DNA of 64,000 nt from Candidatus Woesearchaeota archaeon (GCA_017610005.1 JAFCCU010000001.1:16371-80370), one strand, 5' to 3'; positions 50,735 through 59,903 are shown, counted from the first letter of the stretch. Notes: a model not told the origin generated them from the sequence alone. Translations and numbers: made by a program.

Positions 50735-51559
50735 ATGACAAGAGATGACTCCATAAGGGATAGAGTAGATTCAATTCTTAAAGTAGTTCCTGCCCTCCCG
50801 AAAGGATTGGTAAATTCTAATGGGGTAATCTTCGCCCAGGATCAAGTAAAAATTTTGCCCCCTTTTGTTAGTGTAGAAGAATTAATGGAATCATTAAGTA
50901 ACAGTCTTCCTTATGCTATGAATGATTTTTTTAGTGGTAACAGAACAATTACTGCCGTATTTGATGGAGTAAGGATTCAACATCAAGGTATAGAAGAGAG
51001 ATATTTAAGGGTTTTTAAATTGGGGGAAAGGGGGGTTGTATCCATTGAACTTGAAGAAGCCATATTAAGGTTTTTTCCATTTGTTACAATTGAACCTGAT
51101 TCGTTAAAAAATTGTGGAACTCAAGAGTATTTTAGGGCTAAAAGAATAGGTTTATCCAATGAAGATTCAACATATAAACAAATTAATATGACTGGGGGGC
51201 AGCCTAAATTTGGAAGCCTTTTAGCTACTGCAATAGATCATGGCAGGACTTTAGACGCAATTGAGTTTGATCCAAGAATGGAATTTCCTAAAAGAGATAT
51301 AGGTGGGGAAACTATCTATGTTCCATTCTGGAATATTAAATTTTGGGTTAAGGAAGTAAGTTGTCTCTCAATAGATGTTGGAAATATTGTCGGAGCACCA
51401 AGTGCTCCGATTATGGATTTTGCATGTCAAGATTTTCTTTGTAGTATATTATTTAATCCATTTGGAGAATTCGTTTCCCAATCTATTTCTCATCCAGTTT
51501 TAAGTAGATATGGCGCTTCGAAGTTGGAATCATATTCTGGAGTGGTGAGGCCAAGATGA
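50735..51559 (+). CDS. Tandem paralogue 1 of an unrecognised family
   Basis: A 274-residue protein of unknown function; no known domain recognised. It begins with the shared tag DDSIRDRVDSILKV, then the LPKGLVNSNGVI segment and VKILPPFVSVEELMESL. A variable middle holds a FFPFVTIEPDSLK strand. The shared IYVPFWNIKFWV strand (about 197-208) and the C-terminal LFNPFGEFVSQSISHPVL complete the pattern. It is most like paralogue 3: both have ..TA..(H/Y)G.T.(D/N)AIE. It starts 3 bp after the kinase stop and overlaps the next gene by 4 nt. Confidence 0.6.
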   Translation: MTRDDSIRDRVDSILKVVPALPKGLVNSNGVIFAQDQVKILPPFVSVEELMESLSNSLPYAMNDFFSGNRTITAVFDGVRIQHQGIEERYLRVFKLGERGVVSIELEEAILRFFPFVTIEPDSLKNCGTQEYFRAKRIGLSNEDSTYKQINMTGGQPKFGSLLATAIDHGRTLDAIEFDPRMEFPKRDIGGETIYVPFWNIKFWVKEVSCLSIDVGNIVGAPSAPIMDFACQDFLCSILFNPFGEFVSQSISHPVLSRYGASKLESYSGVVRPR

Positions 51560-52599
51560 CAAAAGGAGATAGTGTGAGATTAAGAATTGATGAGATTCTT
51601 GGAATAAAACCTTCTTTAGAAGACTATTTTGAAGGGATAAGGGAAGAAGGAGAGTATTATCTTTTACCAAAAGGAACTAGTGCGGTTTTTCCTAAATTAT
51701 CTGAAATTGAGAAAGCATTGTCTGATCCTAGAAAAGTATCTACTGCTTTAAAAAGCCAATTAAGGAAAAATGAATTTTTTAATGTTGCACTTTCTGAGTT
51801 TCGGCGATTAAGAAGGAAGTTTTTAGACCAATTAATTAAAGATGATGGAGAATTAGAAAGAACTGATTTGATTGCGCCAAGTTACTCCATTCTTGAGGTT
51901 ATCTTAGGGGACCGGTCAGTCACTTATCACCCATTTTCAATATCTACAGAGAAAGAGGGATTAAAAATAAAAGATTTAGTCGCAGGTCATGAATATGTTG
52001 GAACTGTTGAATCTCTTGTAGGACAATTAGCCCTTACTGATTTTCCTTTTTCACAAACAAATATTGCGATGCTTATGTCAATGGCAAATCAAGGAGGTAA
52101 ATTTTCAAATCAGGTGCAAAAAAGCACTAGTGATATATTTAGAAAACCAAATTTTGAGGGAGAAATTACTTTTGTACCCCTAATCAGCCAAGAAGTAACA
52201 ATTACTCAACAGCTACTTTCTTCCATCAGTTCCGATTATAAAAGTGATGTGGATAGATATGTAAACACTTGGGAAGAAAGGTTTGTATATACTACCCACG
52301 GGCAGGTGAGGGCTTTTGGTCTAGGAGATTCCATTGAGTTTATTCCCAACCATTCTGAGAAACAGATAAGATATGTTAGGGAGCTTGTCAAAGAAAATAT
52401 TCAAAAAATTAGATTTGCAGATTATAAGAAAGAGTGGTTAATTATTTTTAGGAGTTATGATCGGATAGGAAAAAGAAATAGTAAGAAAACAAATGCAAGG
52501 GTTCGAGAGTCTTTAGAAAACGCAAGAGGATATCAAACTAATCCCACAAATTTTAGGAAAAAGCAAAATACAAGATTAAATGTTAATTGGGAGACATGA
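51556..52599 (+). CDS. Tandem paralogue 2 (long subtype)
   Basis: A 347-residue protein of unknown function. The N-terminal tag is GDSVRLRIDEILGI. It differs from paralogue 1 by a helical insertion (FFNVALSEFRRLRRKFLDQL) followed by TDLIAPSYSILEV, features shared only with paralogue 4. The VTYHPFSISTEKEGLKIKDL strand and a TFVPLISQEVTIT version of the YVPFW strand follow. The C-terminus is basic and lacks the FNGFGEY motif, so it is the most diverged member. Its start overlaps paralogue 1 (ATGA). Confidence 0.55.
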   Translation: MTKGDSVRLRIDEILGIKPSLEDYFEGIREEGEYYLLPKGTSAVFPKLSEIEKALSDPRKVSTALKSQLRKNEFFNVALSEFRRLRRKFLDQLIKDDGELERTDLIAPSYSILEVILGDRSVTYHPFSISTEKEGLKIKDLVAGHEYVGTVESLVGQLALTDFPFSQTNIAMLMSMANQGGKFSNQVQKSTSDIFRKPNFEGEITFVPLISQEVTITQQLLSSISSDYKSDVDRYVNTWEERFVYTTHGQVRAFGLGDSIEFIPNHSEKQIRYVRELVKENIQKIRFADYKKEWLIIFRSYDRIGKRNSKKTNARVRESLENARGYQTNPTNFRKKQNTRLNVNWET

Positions 52600-52601
52600 G
52601 G

Positions 52602-53471
52602 ATGAATGAAGATTCAGTAAGAGGGAGGTTAGATTCGTTAGTTGGAACAGATTCAATTCTTCCTACTGGATTTATTAGATCTCAAGGGATAATAAGGGCG
52701 CCTCCTGGAGTAAAAATAATCCCTCCTACTGTAACTGGGGAAGAATTAGTTGAACTTTTAAAAACTCAATTGCCATATTCTTTAGAAACCACTTTTTCTA
52801 CAGGGGAGGGGTATGAGTTTGCAATGGAGGATATTATTAAAGTACCTTCCAAGGAAAAAGTAGACTATAGTGAGTTGGATCCAAAATATAAAAAGTTTTT
52901 TTCTAGAGGTATGCGTAGTATGGAAAAAACTGAATTTTATGAACCTGTTATTTCCTTTCGACCTTATCAAAGACTTAAAGAAAAGGCATTTTTAGATTTA
53001 ATTAATCAAACAAAATTTGAAGGAAAGTTATTCCCCTCCCCTTTGGATGATTCAGTTTTAAGGCATATTTCATTAGAAAAAACTCCTAATCAGTTTCCAA
53101 GATTATTAGTAACTGCTTGTGCCTATGGTGAGACTTGCAATGCAATTGAGCAAACCTCCGGTATGGTCTTTATGAAAGTACCTCCAGTGGAAGGAATGAT
53201 GGTATATGTCCCTTTCTGGGAGATACCCTGCCTCTTAACTGTTGCAACTACTATTAGAACTACAGTAGGAAATGTTTCAGTCCAAGATTCCAAGGATCAT
53301 TTAGAAATTTTACTTAGAGATTATTCTGCTAGGATTATATTTAATGGTTTTGGAGAATATACTCAAACACAAATGGAAAGTCCAGTTTTGGATATAAACA
53401 ATCCAGATAACATTAGATACTGGGAAGGTATTGTTCCTAAGGGTGATAAGGGAGTGATTCCTTTTGAGTAA
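52602..53471 (+). CDS. Tandem paralogue 3
   Basis: A 289-residue protein of unknown function. I chose ATG 52602 because it aligns the tag NEDSVRGRLDSLVG with the other members; in-frame TTG 52587 and ATG 52596 lie just upstream. It then has ILPTGFIRSQGIIRAPPGVK, IIPPTVTGEELVELL, a variable lysine-rich centre, an EPVISFRPYQRL strand, VYVPFWEIPCLL and IIFNGFGEYTQTQMESPVL. It is closest to paralogue 1. The end overlaps paralogue 4 by 8 bp. Confidence 0.6.
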   Translation: MNEDSVRGRLDSLVGTDSILPTGFIRSQGIIRAPPGVKIIPPTVTGEELVELLKTQLPYSLETTFSTGEGYEFAMEDIIKVPSKEKVDYSELDPKYKKFFSRGMRSMEKTEFYEPVISFRPYQRLKEKAFLDLINQTKFEGKLFPSPLDDSVLRHISLEKTPNQFPRLLVTACAYGETCNAIEQTSGMVFMKVPPVEGMMVYVPFWEIPCLLTVATTIRTTVGNVSVQDSKDHLEILLRDYSARIIFNGFGEYTQTQMESPVLDINNPDNIRYWEGIVPKGDKGVIPFE

Positions 53472-54534
53472 AGATGATTCAGTTAGAAAAAGAATTGATA
53501 CTCTTTTGGAAATAATTAAAGGAGATGTAGTAATTTCAGGAGGATTATTAGAGGTTATTGAAGGGAGGGCAACTGGCTTAAAAAGGCAAAGTATTGTTCG
53601 CCCCGCAGTAGATAGTTTGAAATTGAAGGAACAATTTTTAGAACGTAACATTATAAATCAAGCATTAGAAATAGCAAGAGGGAGCAGTCAATATAAAAGA
53701 GTATTAAAGCAGTTTAGGAATGAAAGGAAAAAATTAAAGGAAAATTTACTTAATGAAAAAAATGCCCCATTTAAAACAAATTTAGTTGCCCCCCAATTTT
53801 CCCTTGTGCAACCAACATTAAGAGATCCTGTTTTGGAATATCACCCTTGCATTGTAAGTTCATCAGTGGGCTTAAAAACGACGCTTCATGATTTATTTCT
53901 AGATAAATTTCTTGAAAGACAAAATATTAATCCTTCTGAAACTTTAGAAAGTATTCGAGTTGAGGGAGAATGTTCACTTATTTCGGGTGTTGTTGCATCA
54001 AGGTGGGAGAACCGTATATCCTCTACTTTTCCTGAAGATATTTTAGTTAGGGCTGCCTCAATACCTGTTGATTATGAAGAAGTGTTATGGGTGCCGTTTT
54101 ACACTTATCCTATGTTAATTCATGGAACCTTTAGTGTTAAAAATCAAGCATGGTTTGCTTATGGCGAGACATTCCAATCCCAAGATTGGCAACAGAAAAT
54201 GACTGTTTCAATCCCCGGATATTTTACTACAGATGCTATTTTTGGATCTCTTTATTATTTTTCTTTAACTGATCCTAACATAGATCCAATAGTTCCTGAT
54301 AACCCTTGGTATTCATTGAAACAAACAGGAGGATATCCCTTAATCGGACAGTATCACTTGGCATTCTGGGGTCCAAGAATGGCTGGAGAGGAGTTTACTG
54401 AAATGATCAGTCTAATGCAAGAAAAAGATCCCCAAAAAGCAGACTTACTTTTTTCATTATTCCATCAACGAGAATCATATAACCCCTTACCTGAAAATGT
54501 GCCAAATGGATTTAAGGTGATTAGAAGTGAGTGA
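53464..54534 (+). CDS. Tandem paralogue 4 (long subtype)
   Basis: A 356-residue protein of unknown function, starting at TTG inside the end of paralogue 3. The tag is SKDDSVRKRIDTLLEI. A helical stretch (RVLKQFRNERKKLKENLL) and TNLVAPQFSLVQPTL match paralogue 2. LEYHPCIVSSSVGLKTTLHD and LWVPFYTYPMLIHGTF are the shared strands. The C-terminal third is unlike the others (a longer YHLAFWGPRMAGEEF segment). It overlaps paralogue 5 by 8 bp. Confidence 0.55.
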   Translation: MSKDDSVRKRIDTLLEIIKGDVVISGGLLEVIEGRATGLKRQSIVRPAVDSLKLKEQFLERNIINQALEIARGSSQYKRVLKQFRNERKKLKENLLNEKNAPFKTNLVAPQFSLVQPTLRDPVLEYHPCIVSSSVGLKTTLHDLFLDKFLERQNINPSETLESIRVEGECSLISGVVASRWENRISSTFPEDILVRAASIPVDYEEVLWVPFYTYPMLIHGTFSVKNQAWFAYGETFQSQDWQQKMTVSIPGYFTTDAIFGSLYYFSLTDPNIDPIVPDNPWYSLKQTGGYPLIGQYHLAFWGPRMAGEEFTEMISLMQEKDPQKADLLFSLFHQRESYNPLPENVPNGFKVIRSE

Positions 54535-55363
54535 GGAGATAAGGGGGAGGATTGATGATTTATTAAGAGTTGAAGTAGATGTTCCAGAAGATTTTTCTTT
54601 AGAGGGAGACGAATTAATTGCCCCAAGAGGATCAAAGTTCATCCTTCCAACCGTGGAACCAAGAGAATTAGTTGAGCTAATAGAACGTAGAAGAAGGCAC
54701 CCTCTAGGAATAAAAGAACAGCTTATTGAATCTTCAGAAATGAATAATGCAACTATGTCTGTAGCATCAAGTTTTAAAGAATTATCCCTAATTCTAGGAG
54801 TCTCCAACGGTTACACTGTTATTCAAACAGATTTAGAAAGAAAGTTGGAAGATCCCACTTTGGAGTTTCAACCTTTTATTACTTTTGAAAAATCCGGATT
54901 ATATATTGCACATAACCTTTACACAGATGAAGAAACAAATTATATTAAGATAATGCAAAAACTTAGGAGCTGTGCTTTTCAAAATTTAACACTCCAAGTT
55001 AGGAAGAAAAAAATGGCTCGTGCGATACTTTACGCTTCGGCAGATATTTCTCATCCAGATAGAATTGGTATAACTCCTGGTTTAAGTGTGAAGGGATTAA
55101 AAACCAAACCAAAAGAAGAAATCTTATATGTTCCCTTTTTTAATGTTCCATTTGAAATAAGACAATACTTAGCATGGAGGGTTAGTACCTCGGCAGGATA
55201 TGCAGAGTCAAAAAAAGTACCTGCAACATTAAGGGGTCATTTTATATTTAATGGATTTGGAGAATATCAAGGATGTAAACTTTCAAAAGTATTGATCGAT
55301 ACTAGTGCTTATGGGGGTAAAATGTCTTCTGATCGTGGAGCTGCTAATGGGGTAATCTCATGA
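54527..55363 (+). CDS. Tandem paralogue 5
   Basis: A 278-residue protein of unknown function, starting at GTG. The tag is shortened to SEEIRGRIDDLLRV. Then come DVPEDFSLEGDELIAPRGSK, FILPTVEPRELVELI, LEFQPFITFEKSGLYIAHNL, LYVPFFNVPFEIRQYL and FIFNGFGEYQGCKL. It is very similar to paralogue 6 at the N-terminus, also at DNA level (AGGATTGATGATTTATTAAG is identical), so this pair is probably the most recent duplication. Overlaps are 8 bp before and 4 bp after. Confidence 0.6.
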   Translation: MSEEIRGRIDDLLRVEVDVPEDFSLEGDELIAPRGSKFILPTVEPRELVELIERRRRHPLGIKEQLIESSEMNNATMSVASSFKELSLILGVSNGYTVIQTDLERKLEDPTLEFQPFITFEKSGLYIAHNLYTDEETNYIKIMQKLRSCAFQNLTLQVRKKKMARAILYASADISHPDRIGITPGLSVKGLKTKPKEEILYVPFFNVPFEIRQYLAWRVSTSAGYAESKKVPATLRGHFIFNGFGEYQGCKLSKVLIDTSAYGGKMSSDRGAANGVIS

Positions 55364-56139
55364 GTGAGGGAGTTAGGGGAAGGATTGATGATTTATTAAG
55401 GGTAGTTGAGGGAAAGGTAATTGGGACACTACCTCCTGGTTTTTCTTTAGCTGGGACAACCCTTTCTTCATCGAAACAAATATTGATCATCCCTCCAACA
55501 ATAACAGCTCAAGAAATAAAAGAATATGTTGGAAGTAGAAATATCCCCCCAAGTCTTGTTGACCATCTTAAAACAGAACTTTATCCAGATCCAGTTGAAA
55601 GCGGGTTTAGAGAGTTAGCATTACAGAGAGGAATAATTAAATCAGAATTTGGAAAAGATTATTCTGCCTATAGTGTAGTCCTTGGCAACCCTGTACTTGA
55701 GTTTAGGGCAGTTGATGTGGATATCTCAGATGATCGGTTTTATGCTGGTTTGGTTGAAGATGAAAAAACCAGTAGACAATGGAGAAAATTAAGTTTAGAA
55801 AAACCAACAAGTTTAGATGACTCAGTTGAGAGAGCAGTTAAGATAGGATTAGCAGTGAACTCAATTGATTTGTCAACAGATACTATTGTTCACAGTAAAC
55901 CAGGAAGCGTTTATTTGGGATTTTGGGTATTTCCAGCAATTGTTTCTCAAATGGGGAGTATGCTATTTGATCTTGGCGGCGAATCTGATCTTTGGAGAGC
56001 AGGAATAGATATTACTTCTGCCTGTACATTAGTATTTGATTCTTTTGGAAGCTATCATTCTTCAAGTGTGGATATTTTATTCTATGATGAAAAAAATAAA
56101 ATTTCAGTGGCCCCAAATTTTGAGATTAAAAAGGTATGA
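55360..56139 (+). CDS. Tandem paralogue 6
   Basis: A 259-residue protein, the shortest member, of unknown function. The tag is SEGVRGRIDDLLRV, followed by TLPPGFSLAGTTL, LIIPPTITAQEIKEYV, LEFRAVDVDISDDRFYAGL, VYLGFWVFPAIVSQ and a diverged LVFDSFGSYHSSSVDI end. Start ATG overlaps paralogue 5 (ATGA), and the stop overlaps a possible start of paralogue 7. Confidence 0.6.
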   Translation: MSEGVRGRIDDLLRVVEGKVIGTLPPGFSLAGTTLSSSKQILIIPPTITAQEIKEYVGSRNIPPSLVDHLKTELYPDPVESGFRELALQRGIIKSEFGKDYSAYSVVLGNPVLEFRAVDVDISDDRFYAGLVEDEKTSRQWRKLSLEKPTSLDDSVERAVKIGLAVNSIDLSTDTIVHSKPGSVYLGFWVFPAIVSQMGSMLFDLGGESDLWRAGIDITSACTLVFDSFGSYHSSSVDILFYDEKNKISVAPNFEIKKV

Positions 56140-56147
56140 GGAATTTA

Positions 56148-57023
56148 ATGAATGAAGATGATTCAGTAAGGAGAAGAATTGACTCTTTATTAGATATTAG
56201 AATCTCTCATCCATTGATTGTGGGGAAATTACCACAAGGATTTAAGATAGTTAATGATCAAGTTCAAAGCCCAGAAGGAACTTCAATAATTTCTCCAACT
56301 GCGACGGTTGAAGAAATTTTAAACTTAATTAAAGTTGAACTTAAACCCCAAATCCTTTCTGGGGGGATAGATTCAGTGGGGATAAATGGAGGAGTAGTAA
56401 ATATTTCGACGAATGGATATTCTCAAGTTGTTCAAGATAGATTTACCCAAACAGTAAATATTGTTGGAGGTAATGTTAGCACAAACCCTCAGGATATTGA
56501 ATTATTAGATTTAGAACTATCTGAATTAATGTTGAAATATCATCCATTTGAAGTTCTAATATCAGAAGGAGATTTATGTATAAATGATCTATATTTGGGG
56601 AAAATTTTTAAGGGCATAAGTTTGAAGGGGGGCAATATACTAAATAGTCATTATAAGAATTTAAGTTGTGGAAGAGATATAACTCCCGGGGGAGAGTTAG
56701 AAAGACTAGCTCAGTCAATTGAATTAATAAGAAGAGCAGGTCCTACTGATGTTGCTGCACTTAGCTTAAAAACATGTTTCTTACTAATATCTGAGGGGGT
56801 TACTCGGTTAGAAGGCGCATTTTTAACTTATGTCCCTTTTTATTATATCCAAACAAGTTTATCTCTTGGAGTTTGTCCAAAAATAGGTTTAACTGTTCTT
56901 CAAGAGCTTGGTTTAAGCTCAGTGGTTTCAGACCAATCTTTAAAGCATGATATTTCTGGAACAATTATCTTTGATGGTTTTGGTCAATTTTATTCATTTA
57001 AACTTAAAAGCCCCAGGAGATAG
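56148..57023 (+). CDS. Tandem paralogue 7
   Basis: A 291-residue protein of unknown function. ATG 56148 aligns the tag NEDDSVRRRIDSLLDI with the family; ATG 56136 is in frame and would overlap paralogue 6. Then KLPQGFKIVNDQVQSPEGTS, IISPTATVEEIL, a unique Gly/Val/Asn-rich beta-like insert (GGVVNISTNGYSQVV, TVNIVGGNVST), LKYHPFEVLISEGDLCINDL, TYVPFYYIQTSL and IIFDGFGQFYSFKLKSP. It ends the paralogue array; a 110-bp gap with a hairpin follows. Confidence 0.6.
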   Translation: MNEDDSVRRRIDSLLDIRISHPLIVGKLPQGFKIVNDQVQSPEGTSIISPTATVEEILNLIKVELKPQILSGGIDSVGINGGVVNISTNGYSQVVQDRFTQTVNIVGGNVSTNPQDIELLDLELSELMLKYHPFEVLISEGDLCINDLYLGKIFKGISLKGGNILNSHYKNLSCGRDITPGGELERLAQSIELIRRAGPTDVAALSLKTCFLLISEGVTRLEGAFLTYVPFYYIQTSLSLGVCPKIGLTVLQELGLSSVVSDQSLKHDISGTIIFDGFGQFYSFKLKSPRR

Positions 57024-57057
57024 CTACCAATTTCTTATATTAATAATGTGTGAATGT

Positions 57058-57077
57058 GTTGTTGTAGCACCAACAAC
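57058..57077. promoter_or_regulatory. Hairpin in the only sizeable gap of the gene train
   Basis: GTTGTTG, a 6-nt loop, CAACAAC. It lies between paralogue 7 and the membrane protein gene, just before an ATACTAATATAC stretch that could be a second TATA box. It may be an attenuator or an RNA-processing site separating the two halves of the train. Confidence 0.35.
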
Positions 57078-57133
57078 CGTTGCCAATGCGTGAGCAGCTA
57101 ATACTAATATACTTTCTTTGCTTAAATCTTTCT

Positions 57134-57610
57134 ATGTCAATCGAAGGAATTGTTAAAAATGGAGCCACAAAGGCAGTATCTTTCCTAGAGAAATCAATTA
57201 TTAATTTCAGACCAAGAAGGGGCGAATGGAAAAAAGATGCATTAAAGGGAGTGGCCGCAGCAGCCTTGGGAGTTTTTCTTAATTATAAAGGTGGAACTGT
57301 TGGTGATATCGCTTCAGCATTACCTTGGGCTTATGCAGCAATAAAAACATATCATGTTCACAAAAATATGGGGAGAACCCCATTAAGGGGCGTCAAAAGG
57401 AAGCTTAATGATATTGTATTAAAGAATTATGGCGAGTACAGGGCTAATCATAACACTTGGAGAGCAAATGCTGGCAAGGCAATAATTGTGGCAGGAGGCG
57501 CGGTTTTGTTAAATATTTATGGAGGTGGTATCAGTGATATAGCTTCTGTTTTGCCTTGGATTTATAGCGGAACAAAAGCATATCACGCAGTTGCCGATTT
57601 AAAAAAATGA
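57134..57610 (+). CDS. Small membrane protein with internal duplication
   Basis: A 158-residue protein of unknown function. Two halves repeat each other: GVAAAALGVFLNYKGGTVGD with IASALPWAYAAIKTYH in the first, and AIIVAGGAVLLNIYGGGISD with IASVLPWIYSGTKAYH in the second. Each half has two hydrophobic helices around a Gly-rich turn, so four membrane segments are likely. Basic linkers (RPRRGEWKKDALK, PLRGVKRKL) suggest positive-inside loops. ATG 57134 is chosen because the 18 upstream residues precede any conserved feature. It overlaps the next gene by 4 nt. It could be the membrane base of the assembly encoded by the train. Confidence 0.55.
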   Translation: MSIEGIVKNGATKAVSFLEKSIINFRPRRGEWKKDALKGVAAAALGVFLNYKGGTVGDIASALPWAYAAIKTYHVHKNMGRTPLRGVKRKLNDIVLKNYGEYRANHNTWRANAGKAIIVAGGAVLLNIYGGGISDIASVLPWIYSGTKAYHAVADLKK

Positions 57611-57996
57611 AAGATCAATTTTCCCCCCAGTCATTAATTGGAATTAGAAATAATGAAAGCATTATTGAGGGAGTTAATAGACAACTCTCAGTAATCCTTT
57701 CTCCTAATCCAGTTGTTAAATTAAAATATATATTAGGACTAACCAGCAAACAAAATGAAATAACTAGGTTGTTTTTTAGACTCGAAACATTTCATGGAGG
57801 GCTTGATAAAATCCGTGAAAAGTATATGGGATTAGTTAAGATAAAATTAGAGGATCCAGAAAATCTAGATATTTCAAAATCTGAGATGATTATGTATGAA
57901 CGATTAATAATGTTTGCAGATCAAATGCTTGAGCATTCTAATCAAGCAATAGTAAAAGTACAATCAAGACTAGCAATGGAAGCAGATCAAGAATAA
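57607..57996 (+). CDS. Helical protein of unknown function
   Basis: A 129-residue, mainly helical protein with no recognised domain. Helices include EGVNRQLSVILS, KQNEITRLFFRLETFH and EMIMYERLIMFADQMLEHSN. Its start overlaps the membrane protein stop (ATGA), which points to coupled translation. The next gene begins 13 bp downstream after a GGAGG site. Confidence 0.45.
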   Translation: MKDQFSPQSLIGIRNNESIIEGVNRQLSVILSPNPVVKLKYILGLTSKQNEITRLFFRLETFHGGLDKIREKYMGLVKIKLEDPENLDISKSEMIMYERLIMFADQMLEHSNQAIVKVQSRLAMEADQE

Positions 57997-58009
57997 CGGA
58001 GGCAATAAA

Positions 58010-58696
58010 ATGATAGATGAAAAAGTACAAGATGATGATCATGGCCCAATATACGAACAAGGAAGAGTGTTGTCTGCAAGAATGGACTTGCATCGTGGTG
58101 GAGATGGAGAAGGTCTAAAGTTACATGATGGGAGTTATTTGACTCTTCCAAAAGCCATTAGTGGAAAAAGTTCCATTACAGATAGGTTTTTAGAAAAATT
58201 AATCGGTCCTGATAGGATGATAAAGAGACAAAAAGCTGGACTTGAAAAAGGGGTTGAAGCCCTTTATGATTTTCGCGATCACCTTGTTGAACTTACAGAA
58301 AATTATGCCACGGATTTGGAGAATGATAGAACTCAATTAACTATCTTAAGAGGAAATACTCATGAAATGGAACAGGAAGCAAGCTTTTTGAGAGGTTATG
58401 AAACTGCTTTAAGTTCCGGGGATGGAGAACAATTTTTAGCTCAAAACCGGGGGCATGTCTTGGACTTTTCAAGTAAGATTGATGGGATGGGACTTCAACA
58501 AATCAAGAGTTATAGGCTAAGGTTAGAAGGTCAACTTAAAAAGCAATTTGCTTTAATCTCTGTTGAAAATATAAGAGTTTTGGGACTAGAAGATACATTA
58601 AAACAAGCTAAGGGAGATATTGCGGTTTTAGATCAAGTCCTTGATCACACACATGAAATGCAAGTTAACTTGGCAGAGTTAGTTTATCAAAACTAA
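58010..58696 (+). CDS. Coiled-coil protein of unknown function
   Basis: A 228-residue protein. An acidic N-terminus is followed by a short strand segment (GLKLHDGSYLTLPKAISG) and then long helices with coiled-coil character (about 75-225; EKGVEALYDFRDHLVELTEN, YRLRLEGQLKKQFALISVEN). No catalytic motif is seen. A GGAGG ribosome binding site lies just upstream. It may be a structural or adaptor subunit. Confidence 0.5.
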   Translation: MIDEKVQDDDHGPIYEQGRVLSARMDLHRGGDGEGLKLHDGSYLTLPKAISGKSSITDRFLEKLIGPDRMIKRQKAGLEKGVEALYDFRDHLVELTENYATDLENDRTQLTILRGNTHEMEQEASFLRGYETALSSGDGEQFLAQNRGHVLDFSSKIDGMGLQQIKSYRLRLEGQLKKQFALISVENIRVLGLEDTLKQAKGDIAVLDQVLDHTHEMQVNLAELVYQN

Positions 58697-58749
58697 ATTT
58701 TCAGACTAGTTAAAATTAATTAATGTAGCGATAGCTACGGAGGAAAAAA

Positions 58750-59895
58750 ATGACAGATGGAACAAACATTGGAACAATCGTCAAACAAGATGAAGAGATA
58801 AGAATCGGAGAAGAACCTATATTTGAGGAAGATAGAGAAACCTTGGATGTTAAAGTCCAGGAAAGGTTGTCAAAAGATAAGGGCACTGACCCTTCTAAAA
58901 GGGTGAGAGAAAAAAACGACAAGGCTTCACAAACTTATAGTGATAATGTCAAAGAAGCTCAAGCAGCAACAATTGGTTCTTTAAGAAAAGGATTATATTT
59001 TGCTTTAAATGCAGTAGGTGTTGATACAATAAAAATAGAAACAAAGAGAAACAACCGCCAAAACCTAAGAAAAGAAAGTGAACTTCAAGGCCTTAAAGAA
59101 GAACTTTGGGAAGCATATGAAGGCCAGGTTAAAGAAAATACTAATCTTGCTGGTAGAGAAGACCAATTGAGAGAAGAGAGGGCAAGTCATAAAGAGGCGG
59201 CAAGATTTCATGGCCACTTAAAAGCTGCAAGTTTTAAATATGCAGGGATAATCAAGGGGGGAAAAACTCCTGAAGAGGCAATGGATGCAGTTTCTCAAGA
59301 GTATGGTCAAAAAATTGGAAATGAACTAAAAGGAAAGAGTATCCAAGAGGCCAGATTTGTTGCAAAGTTTGAAGCATTTAGGGGAGAGTCTGATGCCAAT
59401 GATGCATTATACTCTGCTAATAGAGAATTAAATGGGCTATACTTAGCAATGGATTTTGGTGAAGTTCATGGCGCAGTTTTACATGAAATGATTACAAGAA
59501 TAACTGAAGTTGCTGCAGGCATTAGTGATTACACTCAACCTGCTGTTTCAAAAGATTTGCAAGGCTTAATTAATAATTGTCTAAGTGAAGAAACTGATTC
59601 AAGAGAAGCTATTGCAAGAAATAAAGCCTTATTAGAGAAAACAACCGGATATAAGGCAGATTATCTTGGAACAGTATTAAAGACCCCCAGAGTAGCAATC
59701 GCTCAAGAAGTTATTGCTCGAAGTAACCCTAAATTAGGTGGTCTTATGAAAGTTCTTGTAGCTAGTAATGATGGACATGTTGACTCAAGACAAGGTCTTG
59801 ATGATGAGATGGACACATACATTGAACAAAGAGATCAATCAGAAATGAGTGGAAATCCAGTTGACATATTGACTAGATATGCTCCACAGAACTGA
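58750..59895 (+). CDS. Large helical protein of unknown function
   Basis: A 381-residue, charged, predominantly helical protein. The N-terminal 60 residues are acidic and probably disordered, followed by coiled-coil (about 105-165, ESELQGLKEELWEAYEGQ) and an all-helical C-terminal part (about 170-340). I recognise no family. GGAGG at 58739-58743 is an unusually strong ribosome binding site for this window and could mean high expression, as expected for a structural subunit. Confidence 0.5.
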   Translation: MTDGTNIGTIVKQDEEIRIGEEPIFEEDRETLDVKVQERLSKDKGTDPSKRVREKNDKASQTYSDNVKEAQAATIGSLRKGLYFALNAVGVDTIKIETKRNNRQNLRKESELQGLKEELWEAYEGQVKENTNLAGREDQLREERASHKEAARFHGHLKAASFKYAGIIKGGKTPEEAMDAVSQEYGQKIGNELKGKSIQEARFVAKFEAFRGESDANDALYSANRELNGLYLAMDFGEVHGAVLHEMITRITEVAAGISDYTQPAVSKDLQGLINNCLSEETDSREAIARNKALLEKTTGYKADYLGTVLKTPRVAIAQEVIARSNPKLGGLMKVLVASNDGHVDSRQGLDDEMDTYIEQRDQSEMSGNPVDILTRYAPQN

Positions 59896-59903
59896 GGAAC
59901 GAA

